Positions 24,601 through 36,448 of a stretch of DNA of 64,000 nt are shown here, one piece after another. The stretch covers positions 186,001-250,000 of the forward strand of contig JARFXM010000005.1 of NCBI GenBank assembly GCA_029532625.1, given 5' to 3'. Within the stretch, counting starts at the first letter, position 1. Every line of letters begins with the position of its first letter. The notes beneath the pieces are model-generated. The model was given only the letters and a program-made list of their open reading frames with translations. It did no database searches and was not told the origin of the DNA. The translations under genes were made by a program, and so were the position numbers. Source of the stretch: Lomentospora prolificans (lineage: Eukaryota; Ascomycota; Sordariomycetes; Microascales; Microascaceae).

Positions 24601-25134
24601 ACCTTCATCCCCTACCAGTTCGCATATCTCGTGGCCTGCCTTGTGCAGCTCATCACCACTGTCCGCGCACTGAGGACGCTTTCTCATCATCGACAAATGA
24701 TGAACTACAACTTTTTCAATTACGCACATTCTATTTTTCTATTAATGCTTTGGGTTTTGCCCATAAACCTACCAATTCTTGCCGTATGGCTACGGAACCT
24801 CGCCGTCCAATGGCTGACGCCATTCTCTTCACACCATAACGTTTTGTCTATAATCTCGTTTATTCTTCTCGTGGAGAACATGACAACAGGGAAAATGATC
24901 CCTCGGGTCACCGGGCGTCTCCGGCATGTTACGGGCGCTTTATGTATCGGCACCGCTTTTTACGCTGGTGTCTACGGAATCAGCTACGCCTTCCGGTTGC
25001 ATCACCTTGTCCACTTGATATCGACGTGGCTGGTGTTGATATATCTCACTTCTGGTTCGTGGTCTTTGACCAGTCTGAGGGCCGTTTTCGATGACGATAT
25101 GGTAGAGGCCCGAAAGCGCGGAAAGACGCCGTGA
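21651..25134 (+). CDS. BST1: GPI inositol-deacylase (Bst1/PGAP1)
   Basis: ER membrane lipase that removes the inositol-linked acyl chain from GPI anchors, allowing exit of GPI proteins from the ER and their quality control. Two exons, 21651-22217 and 22300-25134, 1133 residues, normal for the family. A cytosolic Ser/Pro-rich N-terminus leads into a membrane segment at about residues 116-139 (FLILLVSVIGLGLLSTIL). The lumenal lipase domain follows, with VLFVPGNAGSYKQVR and the serine-nucleophile motif GHSMGG (Ser about residue 298). The C-terminal 350 residues hold several membrane spans (FPLLIVALVLAKQ through LVLIYLTSGSW). The first ATG at 21651 gives the expected N-terminus; the upstream open frame has no ATG. 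No damage is seen. Confidence 0.95.
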
Positions 25135-26210
25135 GCAGTCATGTTACGCCCTTTTCGCTAGCATCTCTCTCTCCGTTTTCATGTTGACTTCAACCTCACC
25201 GTTTCCGGCCCCGGAAGACGCAATTCTGTTGTATATATCGAAACCTCTCTTTCTGGATACCCCGGACTCTTTGAGCTACCGACTCGAAATGGAAATCGTT
25301 GATTCCGTAGCGTGGTTGATGCCCCTCAAGACGCCCGGCCATTGCGGCAACCTGTTCCGAAGCTACCACCCGTTCGCAACCCCCACGCCTCCCTTCTCTC
25401 CGCTTCTTCTCACAGAGGCTTGAATAGCTCCTCCGTCCATCCCTCTTCGGCGACAACCGACTAGATTTGGACCAAACCAGGAGCTTCATAGCCAGGCCGG
25501 ACACGTCTCCGCTATATTCTCTTCTTTTCTTTGATCCGTGCCGTTTATTAGCGACATTGGATTGCATTCTATAGTCCAACATCATACGGCTGACAAGGGT
25601 ACACGACGGAGAACTGTAGCTTGCCGGTTGGTGGAGGAGACCTACGTATCCTCTCCAGTGTGGTCCGGTCTAGTTCTATCTAGAACTGATCTGTCCTCGC
25701 TTTGAGGTTGACAACGTAAGGGTTCCTCCATCGTCGCGTGCGTTGGAGTGTCGAGAGCTAGGCAGAGCAGGGCATAAAGCCAGCCAGATGGCCTTTTCCC
25801 CCTCTTTTACCTGCTGGGAGCATGGATTAAGCAAACAGGACACTTGCTTACTCTACATCTAGTATTTAATGTCGGTCTGTATGTGTGAGGTCGAATTTTA
25901 GATGGTTATCTTTTCCTATGTTCTAATATTGTACATAGAACCAAAATGGCAAATACTGCCACCGTATGTTAACCACTTATATTTAATTCTTTAGGGATAT
26001 GTTTAATAGAGATTGCACCGAATAGCTGCGCCAGACTAGGCTTGCGACTCAAGACTGGATGGGACGGAGCCCCTAGCTGAGGACAATGCAGAGCATCATC
26101 AACATGAAGTGTGCCTTTTTGTTGTATTTCGCGTTCTTTTAACTCCGAGATGTGCAGCACCGTTAAACCTCTTCATCTCATCTTGTTCAACCATGTGTAG
26201 ATCTCTGTAA
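25135..26210. other. Intergenic region between convergent BST1 and MCH1
   Basis: Both neighbours end here. No coding region is recognised in 1.08 kb. GCCAGCCAG occurs at 25779-25787. The right part (25840-26000) is AT-rich and likely 3' UTR or spacer. Confidence 0.5.
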
Positions 26211-28111
26211 TTAGTCCTCTTGTCCCGCCTTCCCTTTGATTGGGTCCGTGGTCCGGTCGCGCTGAATGACCCAGAGCGATAGGACGAGACCAACTATGCT
26301 CGCAAACAGGGTTGTAACGTACGCGGGCCTGTAGCACGCGAGTCCGTCCGGGCAATTACGCTGGCCGCCCGGCTCAATGATACTATGCATGTCGTAGATC
26401 CTTCCGTAAAAGATGTTGAATATGTTGCCAGATATAGCTGGCGCTAACGTGATAAAACCCCAGTTTTGACTGAGACCGTGGATCCCAAAGGTTTCCGCGA
26501 CGATGGATGGAAAGACGCCGAAGAGGAAACCGTAGCCAAGACCGGATAGGCCTGATACGAATCCGAGTAGGTTAGGATTCGTAAATACAACCGCGCAAAG
26601 CTGTGCGAGGAAGAATATAATGCTGGCGATGGCAATACACCAGAGTCGATTGGCGTGGAGAACCTTGACAAGGAAATCGGAGCCGACACCTACGAGAGGG
26701 GTTAGTCTAGCTCTTGGGAACAGGGGCACTTTTGTGTGCTATCAAGAGGAGGAGCTTCCTACCGCTTAAGAGCCTTCCCGCGAAACTGCATAGTGACAAG
26801 ATAGACACATGCAGCTGCTGCGTGCGTACGATAAACGCATCGCTAGCTGAATTGTCATAGCTTCTCCACAAGGCCTTAACCGTGTTCCCGATGTTGCTGC
26901 TCGTAGTATTAGCATAGCCCACACCCGTACGTGGGAAGGAAAGCAAACGCACTTAATCGTCATAAGACCAATTCCGGAAAGAAGGGCCATTAGGGCGAAG
27001 AGCTGCCAGAACCTTCGCAAGGGAAGGATATGAACCCCACGAATATCTACACGGTGAGAACGGTCCATATCAACACTGCTCTGCACTAGGATTTCGCCTG
27101 GTAGCGACGAGGCATGAGATATCAAGGAAGACGATTCATCGGAGGCATCCTGGTCAGGTGTGACATCAAGCGGATACGCATTCGACTCATTTTCCACGTT
27201 ACGGCCGCCCTCGTGCCCCAAGGCTTCATGATCCTGAAACGGCGGTGATGGGTTCGCGTCTGTTGCGACAGCGCTGGACGACGTACCAGGTTCGGGAGAC
27301 TGTACGCTAGGCCGAAGAGGCCCAATTCCATCCTCGGATGAAGAAATCTTACGAGAACGGGCATGAATGGCGGGGTCCGCCCGCAAAACGGCGCTATAGT
27401 CATGATGAGGGAGGACGCGGAGGAAGAACAGACTGATAAGGATAATCCCAGAAGTACCGCAGGCTAAGAGCATGAGGAATGGGCTGGTGTCATCTGCAAA
27501 GAATACAGCTCCAATCGTAGAGAAGAAGAAAGCACTAAGGCCAAAACCTGCGAGGGGAAAGGCGGTCGCCGTCCCACGGTGATCTGGCCAGTTGAGGGCC
27601 GACGTTTTCATGGCCGCGCTAAAAGCCATGCAAGAGCCCAGGCCCGTTAGGAAGGAGAAGAAACAGAGAAGCGGAACGGAGCCCGAAGCCGAGTCATAAG
27701 CCTGATGTAATGGAAAATATCCGACAGCGAGGAAGATCATGCCGGCAATAACAGCTGGGCGAGGCCCCCGAGTATCGACCAAGACGCCGACTGGGAAACC
27801 GACGAGATACATGCCCATGTTCGCGAAGAGGCCGATAAGATTGCTCTCCGTCGACGACAGCTGAAGCCGATCTGCGAATTGAGGTGCCCATGCTGAATAG
27901 ACATACTGATGGTAGTAGAAAATGGTTAGTTGCTTATGCGAGGAGGGCGGGTAGCGCCCGACTCAGATCGTCAGATATTCAGAGGATTTGCACCGACATT
28001 TGTTCCACAAGCTAAGGATATTGCTGTGGCAGCGACGCTGGCCACTATCCGGGCACGATGCACATTTCGGCCGCGCATGGTCGTATATATCTCGTCCCAA
28101 GATCTAGGCAT
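26211..28111 (-). CDS. MCH1: MFS transporter, Mch1/nodulin-like family
   Basis: Major facilitator with resemblance to yeast Mch1 and the nodulin-like group; the substrate is not known (yeast Mch1 does not carry monocarboxylates despite its name), and Mch1 sits in the vacuolar membrane. Exons on the minus strand: 28111-27998, 27905-26953, 26896-26763 and 26689-26211, 559 residues. About twelve hydrophobic segments are visible. The conserved first loop reads ESNLIGLFANMGMYLVGFPV then GVLVDTRGPRP. A hydrophilic loop of about 110 residues (DPAIHARSRKISSSEDGIGP onward, Ser/Pro-rich) separates the two halves. The second half includes ALMALLSGIGLMTINNIG and SGLSGLGYGFLFGVFPSIVA. Donor and acceptor choice restores the conserved TINNIG motif across intron 2. 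Family assignment is good; the substrate cannot be inferred. Confidence 0.85.
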
Positions 28112-28937
28112 GCTGTATGGAGAAGTGGAGATAGATTTGACGTCGTCCTAATGTCTGAGACGAGATGACGCGAAGGAAAATAGCGGCTGAGGGTGTTCAA
28201 AGAGCAGGATTGGAGACCGCGGAGGAAATCGAGGGGACGGCGCGAAACAGCAGAGCCATCGACAGGTTATCTACAGCAGAGAGTTTGACGCGCAACGTTG
28301 ACGTTGTGGAAGATGGCAGCGACCAAATCAAATAGAGGCCACGGGGGGGTATCATGTGCCATCCATGAACAAGGGAGCTGCAGTCCTACTACTTCGTACT
28401 CACCCAGCTGACAGCGGCTAGTGTGAATGTTTCAGGGGGTAATATGCCGATGAAGGATGTCCGAGCTTGGCTGGTAAGCTGGCGTGCGGGAGGGGCGCCG
28501 ATACATGCCGGTACAAGCTCGTTCATAATATTGTTCACGCTATTCTGCTCTCCTGTGCCGACAAGTACCTCCACTCTACTCATTATTAGTCAATCGAATG
28601 CCAACCACCTGGAGTAATGTATTCTTATGTGATACACAGTGTGTCCACTCTCACCATGACAAGCCAATCCTGAGGTATGTCCCACTCAAGGGTACATACC
28701 AGTACGCCCAGCCACAAGACAGATGAAGAGCCAAGCCGCAGAGCGCAGATGACGTAATGTTCACGTGATCTCGGTGGCTCTCAAGGCTCCGACATAGCCT
28801 CTGACACTGTGCTGAGAGGAACTCCGCTTTGAAGCATCCAGCTTCACGAACAACTTCCAGCTCCGTCGCTGTCTCTTTGCAATTTCCGACATCAAGTGAA
28901 GCGGATCTCTCTTGCGCAAGATCTGATTTCCTAAGAA
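28112..28937. promoter_or_regulatory. Divergent promoter region, MCH1 and TMS1
   Basis: An 826-base region between divergent start codons. No gene is recognised; short open frames have no family resemblance and no good codon pattern. Confidence 0.45.
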
Positions 28938-30498
28938 ATGGGTGCTCTTCTTTCAATACCGCTACTCGCGGTTCCAAGCATGGGCACGGTGAGTCCCAAC
29001 AAACCCCATCTCGTGACTGGGAACCGCCGTACTGACAAGCTGATTCCCTTAGATAATGTCGTGCGCCGCAAGTTGTTGTGGTGCTGCCACTTGCTCGGCC
29101 ATATGTAGTGCATGTGGGAAATGCGGGAACAGGTAGGATCTCGAACTCTCGAAGATAATGATTGCGAAGATGACTGACGCCAACTTCCATAGTGTCGCGA
29201 CCAGGGTTGCTTATGCCCTCCTCCTGCTCGTCAACTCGATATTGGCCTGGATCATGCTCACGCCTTGGGCGATCGAGAAATTGCAGCACCTCACCTTCGA
29301 CTACGTCAAAATCAATTGCCCTAACGGAGAATGCTACGGCTGGTTTGCCGCCCACAGAGTCTGCTTCGCCCTTGGACTATTCCACCTTATCCTAGCTGGG
29401 CTCCTTGTCAACATTAAATCGACCAAAAACCCTCGAGCGGCACTCCAAAATGGATTCTGGGGCCCCAAGGTCATCGCTTGGGTGGCTTTCATTGTCCTCT
29501 CCTTCCTTATCCCCGATAACTTTTTCCTTTTCTGGGGCAACCATGTAGCCTTGATTGGCGCTATGGTGTTCCTTGTTTTGGGACTTATTCTTCTCGTTGA
29601 CCTCGCTCACACTTGGGCGGAATACTGCTTAGAGAAGATTGAGGATACCGACTCAAAGCTCTGGCGATTTGTCTTGATTGGCTCTACCCTGGGAATGTAT
29701 CTCGCCTCGCTGGCCATGACCATTGTCCAGTACATCTTTTTCGCGTCGAGCGGATGTACCATGAACCAAGCCGCGATCACGATAAACCTTCTCCTTTGGA
29801 TCATTGCTTCCGCCATTTCCGTCCATCCCACTGTCCAGGAATACAACCCGAAAGCCGGCCTCGCCCAAGCTGCTATGGTTGCAGTGTATTGCACCTATCT
29901 CACCATGTCTGCCGTTTCAATGGAACCGGACGACAAGAACTGCAACCCCCTCGTCAGGGCACAGGGCACTAGGACTACATCCGTTGTTATCGGAGCGATT
30001 ATCACTATGCTTGCTGTTGCGTATACCACCACTCGCGCAGCAACGCAGAGCCTTGGCCTCGGTGGCTCTGGCGGTGGTATCCGTCTTCCCGAAGAAGATG
30101 AGCATGACTTGGTCACCCAACAACCATCCGCACGGAGGGAAATGCGGGCGGAGGCTCTACGCCGCGCTGTTGAGGAGGGGAGCCTTCCGGCTGACGCCTT
30201 ACTGTCGGACGACGAGGACAGCGAGGATGGCACCCCTAGCAGCCAAGATGATGAGCGCTCGAAGACGCAGTACGATTACTGCGTGTTCCACATCATCTTC
30301 TTCCTCGCAACCGCCTGGGTGGCCACCTTACTGACGATGAACTACGACGACTCGACAAAGAACGGAGACTTTGCCACGGTCGGACGAACGTATTGGGCGA
30401 GTTGGGTCAAGATTATTTGCGCTTGGGTGTGCTACGCCATGTATATCTGGACGCTTGTGGCACCAGCCGTCCTACCAGATCGGTTTGACCTTTCGTAG
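28938..30498 (+). CDS. TMS1: TMS1/Serinc family membrane protein
   Basis: Multi-span membrane protein of the serine-incorporator family; yeast Tms1 is a vacuolar protein whose molecular role is unsettled, while mammalian Serincs scramble lipids. Exons 28938-28988, 29053-29132 and 29193-30498 give 478 residues. Exon 1 encodes MGALLSIPLLAVPSMGT. Exon 2 encodes the conserved Cys-rich stretch SCAASCCGAATCSAICSAC, and exon 3 begins SVATRVAYALLLLVNS. About ten to eleven hydrophobic segments follow, with a conserved loop CPNGECYGWFAAHR and an acidic cytosolic loop (LPEEDEHDLVTQQPS, LLSDDEDSEDGTPSSQDDE) before the last two segments. Without the two short first exons the Cys-rich start, diagnostic of the family, would be missed. 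No damage is seen. Confidence 0.94.
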
Positions 30499-31573
30499 AT
30501 CATTCTGTGTCGTTGTCTCCGTTTCCGAAAACGCATCCTCTCTTTGTCTAGATACTGCATAGCGATTTCCTTCCTGTTTCTATTCCCTCTCATCTTTGGC
30601 CTATTTTGATTTGCATTATCCTCTCGCCGGTATATTAGCTACTTGCCATTCCAGGCATGTATATGAATAGGATCGTTACTTCAGTTTATGTTTGTCTTCA
30701 CAACTCTGTATGAACATTACCGCACACTAGGCTTCAGTCCTTTTCCTAGCTCTCACATGAATGATATCACAGAGTGAACGTAGACAGTATTTGGTACAAT
30801 GTCCAACTCAATGGGGCTACATATCTAACGGGGTCATCTGAAAAACAAAGAAAAAAAAAATCTATTTTGAAGACCCGACCGCAAACTATGGCGTTTCTCG
30901 CTCCCAAAGCCAGAACACCAGGTGATCGGGAGTCACAAGGAACTAGCTAGGTAAGGCCCCCGAGTCCGTTACCGTTACCACTCTCAAGGCACGATCGAGA
31001 TAAAAAAAAAACAGTAAACGAGGCCCATCGCTCGTGGAGATTTTGAGTTCGGTACAGTTGTTAGATTAAAGGACACGCGGTAACCGAAATGGACCAGTTA
31101 AACCGAGGCCTGGGCTCAGATTTCGAGCTCGAATGCTTTTTCAGCAAAAGCCTAGTGTAGTAGGTTATAAGATCCGGTATCCATTAAAGGAGACCTCGGA
31201 TGAGAGTCGCCTGCTCAAAGGCATGTTCTAGAGACGGCCTAATGAAGATCTAGGAAGACGGCAGGACTTTTGACGCTCAGAAACTGGTAGCTTATGGATA
31301 AATGCTTCTCATTGGGTTCGTCCCAATCAAGAAAGCTCAAAAAGCAATAGCGTCCTTTTTTAATAATAATAGATTACCCCATACAAACGGGTTTCGATGC
31401 AAGGGGTTGGTGCTTCCACTCAGACTACTCAGACATTTTCTGGCTCTAGGAGTGGATTCGCCGCGAAGCAATCTGCTCTATCACGTATGTGCGCGCGAGA
31501 CGGCGCGACCCTTTTATATGTTCCCAGAGATTCCCAGTGGAGACAGTCGAATGGATGGCTTGGCTTAGACTCA
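30499..31573. other. Intergenic region between convergent TMS1 and STR3
   Basis: About 1.08 kb between two stop codons. The left part should be the TMS1 3' UTR. Short A runs occur at about 30848-30860 and 31001-31012. No gene is recognised. Confidence 0.5.
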
Positions 31574-32982
31574 CTAGGAGAGTGACAGGGCGGCGTCGGT
31601 GGCTGGAGACTCAGAGGACCCATCAGCAGCGCTCGCTGCGGTGAATCCGTCGAGGGTTACGTTTGCGGCTCCCGCTTGCACAAGCTACATAAGCGTTAGT
31701 CGGGGTATATTGCAAAACAAAATTAGACCGGGTGATTCTCAGCACATACAGCTCGTGATAGGTCGTCAATGAGGTCGTTTACATCCTCAATACCAACGCA
31801 TAGCCTGATGATATCCTCAGGCATCTGCCTCTCTTCCCTGGTCTTCGCGTCGATGCTTGCATGGCTCATCTGGCAAGGCATGCTGATCAAGCTATTAACG
31901 CAGCCAAAGCTGACACTAATGCCCCACAGCCTGGCGGCCTCTACGATGCGCTCGGAGAGGGTAGTGTCTCCTGTTTCGAAGGCCAAGACCGCACCGGCGC
32001 CCCTCGCCATGGACCAATGGAGGTCATATTGAGGGTGAGACTTCAAGCCCGGATAGCGCACACGGAATCCATGGGATTCTAGGAATTCGGCGATGGCCTG
32101 GGCATTTGCTTGTTGTTTTTCCATGCGAATCGAGAGCGTCTTAACGCCGCGCAGCAGGAGGAATGCATCATTGGGGGCGAGTCCACAGCCTGTCGCGTTG
32201 ATGGTAAAGAACAGCCTGTCGCCAACCGAAGCATCGTTACAGGCAATAACACCGGCCATGATGTCATGGTGGCCAGAAAGGTATTTGGTGCCAGACTCGT
32301 ATACAATATCAGCGCCCAAGTCAAGAGGGTTGCAGAGCATAGGCGAGAGCATGGTGTTGTCCACAACAACGAGGGCCTTTTCGTTGGCGGCGTGGACCAT
32401 TCGAGAAATGGAAGGGATATCGACGATTTTGATCAAGGGATTGGTCGGGGTCTCGAGGAGTACCATGGCGGTCTGTGGGCAGACAGCTTCGCGCACGCTC
32501 TCTGGGTTTGTGGTATCGACGTGGTGGACGACAATTCCCTGGTTTGCCGCCATGTACGTAAGAAGTCGGTGGGTTCCACCGTAAAGGTCATCACCGGTGA
32601 TGACGTGGTCGCCGGGTCGTAGCAATCGGCAGATTACGTCCAATGCTCCCATTCCGGAGCTGACTGCGAGCGCCCTGGATGCGTTCATGATCTTGGCTAG
32701 GTGTCGTTCGAGATGAGTCCTCGTGGGATTGCCGGAGCGGGTATAGTCGTATTCTTGCTGGCCACCGGTAGCCTTAACTTGCTTGAAGGTGGCGGTTTGG
32801 TAGATGGGCACACTCGAGGACCCATACTGATCGTTGCTGTCGGTATATACAAGTTCCGTGGCAAACGCATACCGGCGACGGCCACTGAGAGGGCTCGAGG
32901 GTGCTGGGGACGGAGGAAGCTCGTGACCGTCGAGATCAACTCTCTTTAGCGACTTCCCCGCTTGGGGTGGAAGAGGGGTCAT
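31574..32982 (-). CDS. STR3: Cystathionine beta-lyase (PLP enzyme)
   Basis: Cleaves cystathionine to homocysteine, pyruvate and ammonia in methionine synthesis. Two exons on the minus strand, 32982-31750 and 31684-31574, 447 residues. The first ATG is at 32982 (MTPLPPQAGKSL); the open frame goes 24 bases further only via TTG. Cys/Met-metabolism PLP-enzyme landmarks are all present: YDYTRSGNPTRTHLE, SSGMGALDVICRLL, DDLYGGTHRLL, LVVVDNT, the PLP-lysine motif YESGTKYLSGHHDIMAG, and SFGCVNSLISMPCQMSHAS with the lyase-type C-terminal core. The last exon is small and ends in TDAALSLS, which is not a clear PTS1, unlike yeast Str3. Reading through without splicing would end in a short unrelated tail at 31723, so splicing is preferred. 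Cystathionine gamma-synthase is a less likely alternative. Confidence 0.9.
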
Positions 32983-34219
32983 GATGCTGGGGCGGCGCGA
33001 GGACAAGGATGGAGGAGGGGTATATAACGTCTTCTAGAACACACGAGGCGATGTTGTGCAAAGCCACGCCCGAGGATTCGTAGCAATTCGTCGCCGTGGT
33101 AAGAGAGTGTAGTTTCAATATGCAGGAAGAATATTTCGCAGAACGAAGGCCAAGACTCGCAGGAAAGGGTTTGGGGATTGATACAGCAATTGGCGAACAA
33201 GCAGGGCGTTAGTCATTTAGTCAGCACCGCTAGTCTAGGGCGAAAACTGCGAAAATGTCGCCATCGCTTGTGCCACGACGACCGGCCCACTCAGGCATGG
33301 TTTTGTCTCATCAATTGAACGGCCAGCCTGTGACTCGACCAGCCCCTTACTGGCCCATTGATGAGGTGTAGACTTTCCGGCTCCCCATCCCTTCCCTTGG
33401 CCGAACTCGCTCGCTTGCTCGGACTTTCCGAAAAGCGCCCCGAGTGCCGGCCGCTTTGACGCACCACGAGACCTTGCCCCATTCAAGCTAGGATTTCCGC
33501 CCTCTGCCTATGCTTCTTTGATAGGCTAAAATCACCCTTCAAGGCACCGGGTGAGAGGCCCGTCGGCAGACGCCCATACAGGTGTCCGGTTTCTTCGCGA
33601 ACGGTGGAGAGAGCTACAAGTATGCAGGTTTCAAAAAATTGGCAAAGTCCTTGGACGAGAGTTCGCGGGGGCGGCTGGCAACCATCTCGGCATTTCAATT
33701 GGGGATTGGGCTGCGCCCTAAAAAGGGTCCGCTCATAGCCTGCCTCGAGCTATTTCCGGGGTCCAAAATGCTTGCTATGAACCTATTGAACCATGAACAC
33801 TATGTTCATTAGCCCTCCCTTGCTTATTTTGTATATAAAGGATCAGTGATACACTGGTATACCTTCGTATGGTGCGTGCAAATGACGGTACTGACAAGCT
33901 ATGTGGCTTGCCGTTTTACAACCACTTCTTCATTTGCGTGTCCTCCGTTTGCTATGATAACTGCCTGCGCTGAATCGGAGATGTTTTTATTACGCGCCAC
34001 CAGCCAAGTGCAACGCGAAGTATATATACCCTTAGGGAATTTCGGCGCTTAGAAAAGGAACGACGAGCTTGGCAGACCCGCTGTGGACTTTCAGCGAATA
34101 TCAACTCTCAAATGATACACGATCAAACCCTTTTAATGCATCAATATCGGAACCCAGTTATATGCCATATCCTGACGCCGCCCAAGTTCTAACTACGTTA
34201 CTCGTAGACCGTCCTAAAT
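32983..34219. other. Region upstream of STR3 and downstream of MSP1
   Basis: Both neighbours are on the minus strand, so this 1.24-kb stretch holds the STR3 promoter (left part) and the MSP1 3' UTR (right end). No gene is recognised; the short frames around 33235-33700 and 34069-34389 lack coding features. Confidence 0.45.
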
Positions 34220-35622
34220 TTAGCCCAAAGACTCTGCTTCCACGTCGATGTCGCCTTCCGACGAACCCTTATCCGCGTCCACGGTACTCTGGTCCCCTTG
34301 CCTGGTCGCCTGAGAGCTTAGAACCTGGCCTCCCATCCTGCCGAAAAAATCACCGGTACGAATGCCGCGGATGTGATCGGGGTTTATAGATCTGGTTTGG
34401 ACGGCGCCGTTGCGATTTTCTCGAATGTACTCGCGGACGGGTACCATTGCAGCATCACGGCAGGCCTCCTTAATATCACTACCCGACATGCCCGCCGTCA
34501 CTTTGACGATGTAGTCGAGGTTGAAATCTTGCGGGTCTGTTTTGGTATCAGCCAGCACAAGCTGGAGGATACGACGCCTCTGCTCCGCGCCTGGTAAAGA
34601 GACTGCGAACTTCTTGGGCATTCGCCTTAGAATAGCCTCATCGATATCGTGTATCCTGTTCGTTGCACCAAGCACGACAATCCTAGCAGGAAGACCGGAC
34701 GAATTTGCAGAAGTCAAACCATCCCATAGGGTCATAAACCTGTGGAAAAAAACTTGTTAATTGATTGTGCCGGGCACAATCGTACTCGCTTGGGGCTGAC
34801 TTACTCGGCCTTGACCATTGCGCTCGCCTCGTGATCGCTGTTAGCTCGCATTCTTAACACGGCATCGATTTCGTCAATGAAGATGATGGCGGGTTGCATC
34901 TTCCTGGCTAGCGTAAAGACAGCCCTGACGAGCTTGTTCGAATCTCCGTACCACTTCTCCAGGAGGGTTGAGATGTGTAGGTTGATAAACGAAGCTCCAC
35001 TTTCACGGGCAAGCGCCTTTGCGAGCATAGTCTTGCCGCATCCAGGGGGGCCGTAAAGGAGAACTCCCGACGGGGCGGATAATAGTGCACCTCCGTGCGA
35101 GTAAAGTTGTGGCATGGTTAACGGGTAGATAACGGATTCCTTTAGCTCTTCGATGATGCCATCGAGCCCACCAATGTCTGAGGTGACTCGTGTTAGTACG
35201 CGAGATACGGGGCTCCATGCAGGGCTGTTGCGGTACATTCTCACCATTGAAGCCAACGTGTATATCTTGTGATGCTACCATATCCATGGCGACGATATTT
35301 TCGTATTGGTTGAGAGCTAGGTCCTCGACGCGGGGTCCATGCAGGGAATTCTCGTCGGAGCCATCTTCGCCTGATCGTCTCCGGCTCTTTTCTCGTTGTA
35401 GGCGCTCGAGGTGTGCTTTCGCGCGGAGGCTGGCCTGCTCGTGCTTTTCGCGTTCGGGGTCGGCGATGACGTTTGAGATAACTTGGCGGATCACGTACGC
35501 GCCAGTTGCCAGCTAGCAAGGTTAGCATCAGCGTCGTCGCTCTTGGTCGTGGAAAGTCTTACAAGGCCGGCAAAAAGCAAAAAGTCGACAGCAAGGCTGT
35601 CGATCCGACGCTTATCCGACAT
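34220..35622 (-). CDS. MSP1: Outer-membrane AAA ATPase Msp1/ATAD1
   Basis: Membrane-anchored hexameric AAA ATPase that extracts mislocalised tail-anchored proteins from the mitochondrial outer membrane and peroxisomes. Exons on the minus strand: 35622-35563, 35512-35245, 35177-34805 and 34739-34220, 406 residues. The N-terminus holds a membrane segment (VDFLLFAGLLATGAYVI) split by intron 1, then a charged linker (REKHEQASLRAKAHLERLQ). The AAA module starts DIGGLDGIIEELKESVIYPL. Walker A is GPPGCGKT, Walker B IIFIDEIDA, sensor LGATNRIHDIDEAILRRMPK, and the pore loop KWYGDSNK. The C-terminus has MSGSDIKEACRDAAMVPVRE, then a disordered acidic tail of about 60 residues. Everything needed for activity is present. 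Confidence 0.93.
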
Positions 35623-36448
35623 AATCAAATGTTATGGGAAACACTTGGAAAAGATCGGTGGAAGCGGTGATGGTGACGCCCGCGGCTAGATTGGAATCAC
35701 CAGTCGATGGATGCCGAGGATGAATTGGGCTCAAGAGGCGACGGGCCTATACAGTATATAAAAGGGCGAGGATGGGTCTCGTTATGACTGTCGTGAGGGA
35801 GCCTTAGGAGTAAAAAAAAAAAAAAAAGGCGAAAGAGGCGACTATGGTTGCCCGAATCACAAAGAGAAAGGGCAGCTAGATGATGAACATTCGAGTCCAG
35901 GGGGAATCGCTGCCCATTTTTGCCCTCCGAGCAGGACATGTGAAGGTTGGATCCCTCAGGCTGAGAGCTCTGGATCAATCGCCAGCTGGCTGTACATAGT
36001 TGGTAAAGTCCACCGCTCATTGAAAAATCTGCAGGGGAGCTGCACTGCACCAGCCAGCGGCCAAGTCCCACTGAATGTTCTGGGCAAATAGCACAGTAAG
36101 TATCAAGACCAAGTACACTGTAAGGCACACTTATCGATAAGGCCAACATTTATGAAGGCCCGTGTTTATATATTTCCCAAATAGGACTTCCCCTCGAACC
36201 CGCGATCAACAACAATTTGCGACAGTTTTGTGGTTTTGCGCCGCATGCCAATGCCTCTTAACTCGGTCACTCCACACAGTGAACACTATTAACTAGCTTC
36301 AAGATACGATTTGAATTCATCCTTTCAAACTTTCAACGCGATTCCGACCGACACAGTTCCTCATTTTCGAGTCGCTAAATTTCCGCCCGCATTCATCGAG
36401 CGATTGTGACTCGGACGAAACTGGAGACCTGGCATCATCGACAATCAG
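35623..36448. promoter_or_regulatory. Divergent promoter region, MSP1 and CSM1
   Basis: An 826-base stretch between divergent start codons. It contains an A run at about 35813-35827 and no recognisable gene. The CSM1 5' UTR probably starts within about 250 bases of its ATG. Confidence 0.45.

Noticed and set aside
31723..31749. Unspliced end of the cystathionine beta-lyase
   Set aside because: A good GTATGT donor at 31749 and a TAG acceptor at 31685 join to a plausible tail; read-through ends abruptly.
36180..36230. Reverse-complement T-arm-like word CTCGAACCC
   Set aside because: The C61 partner of the T loop is missing and no cloverleaf can be drawn.
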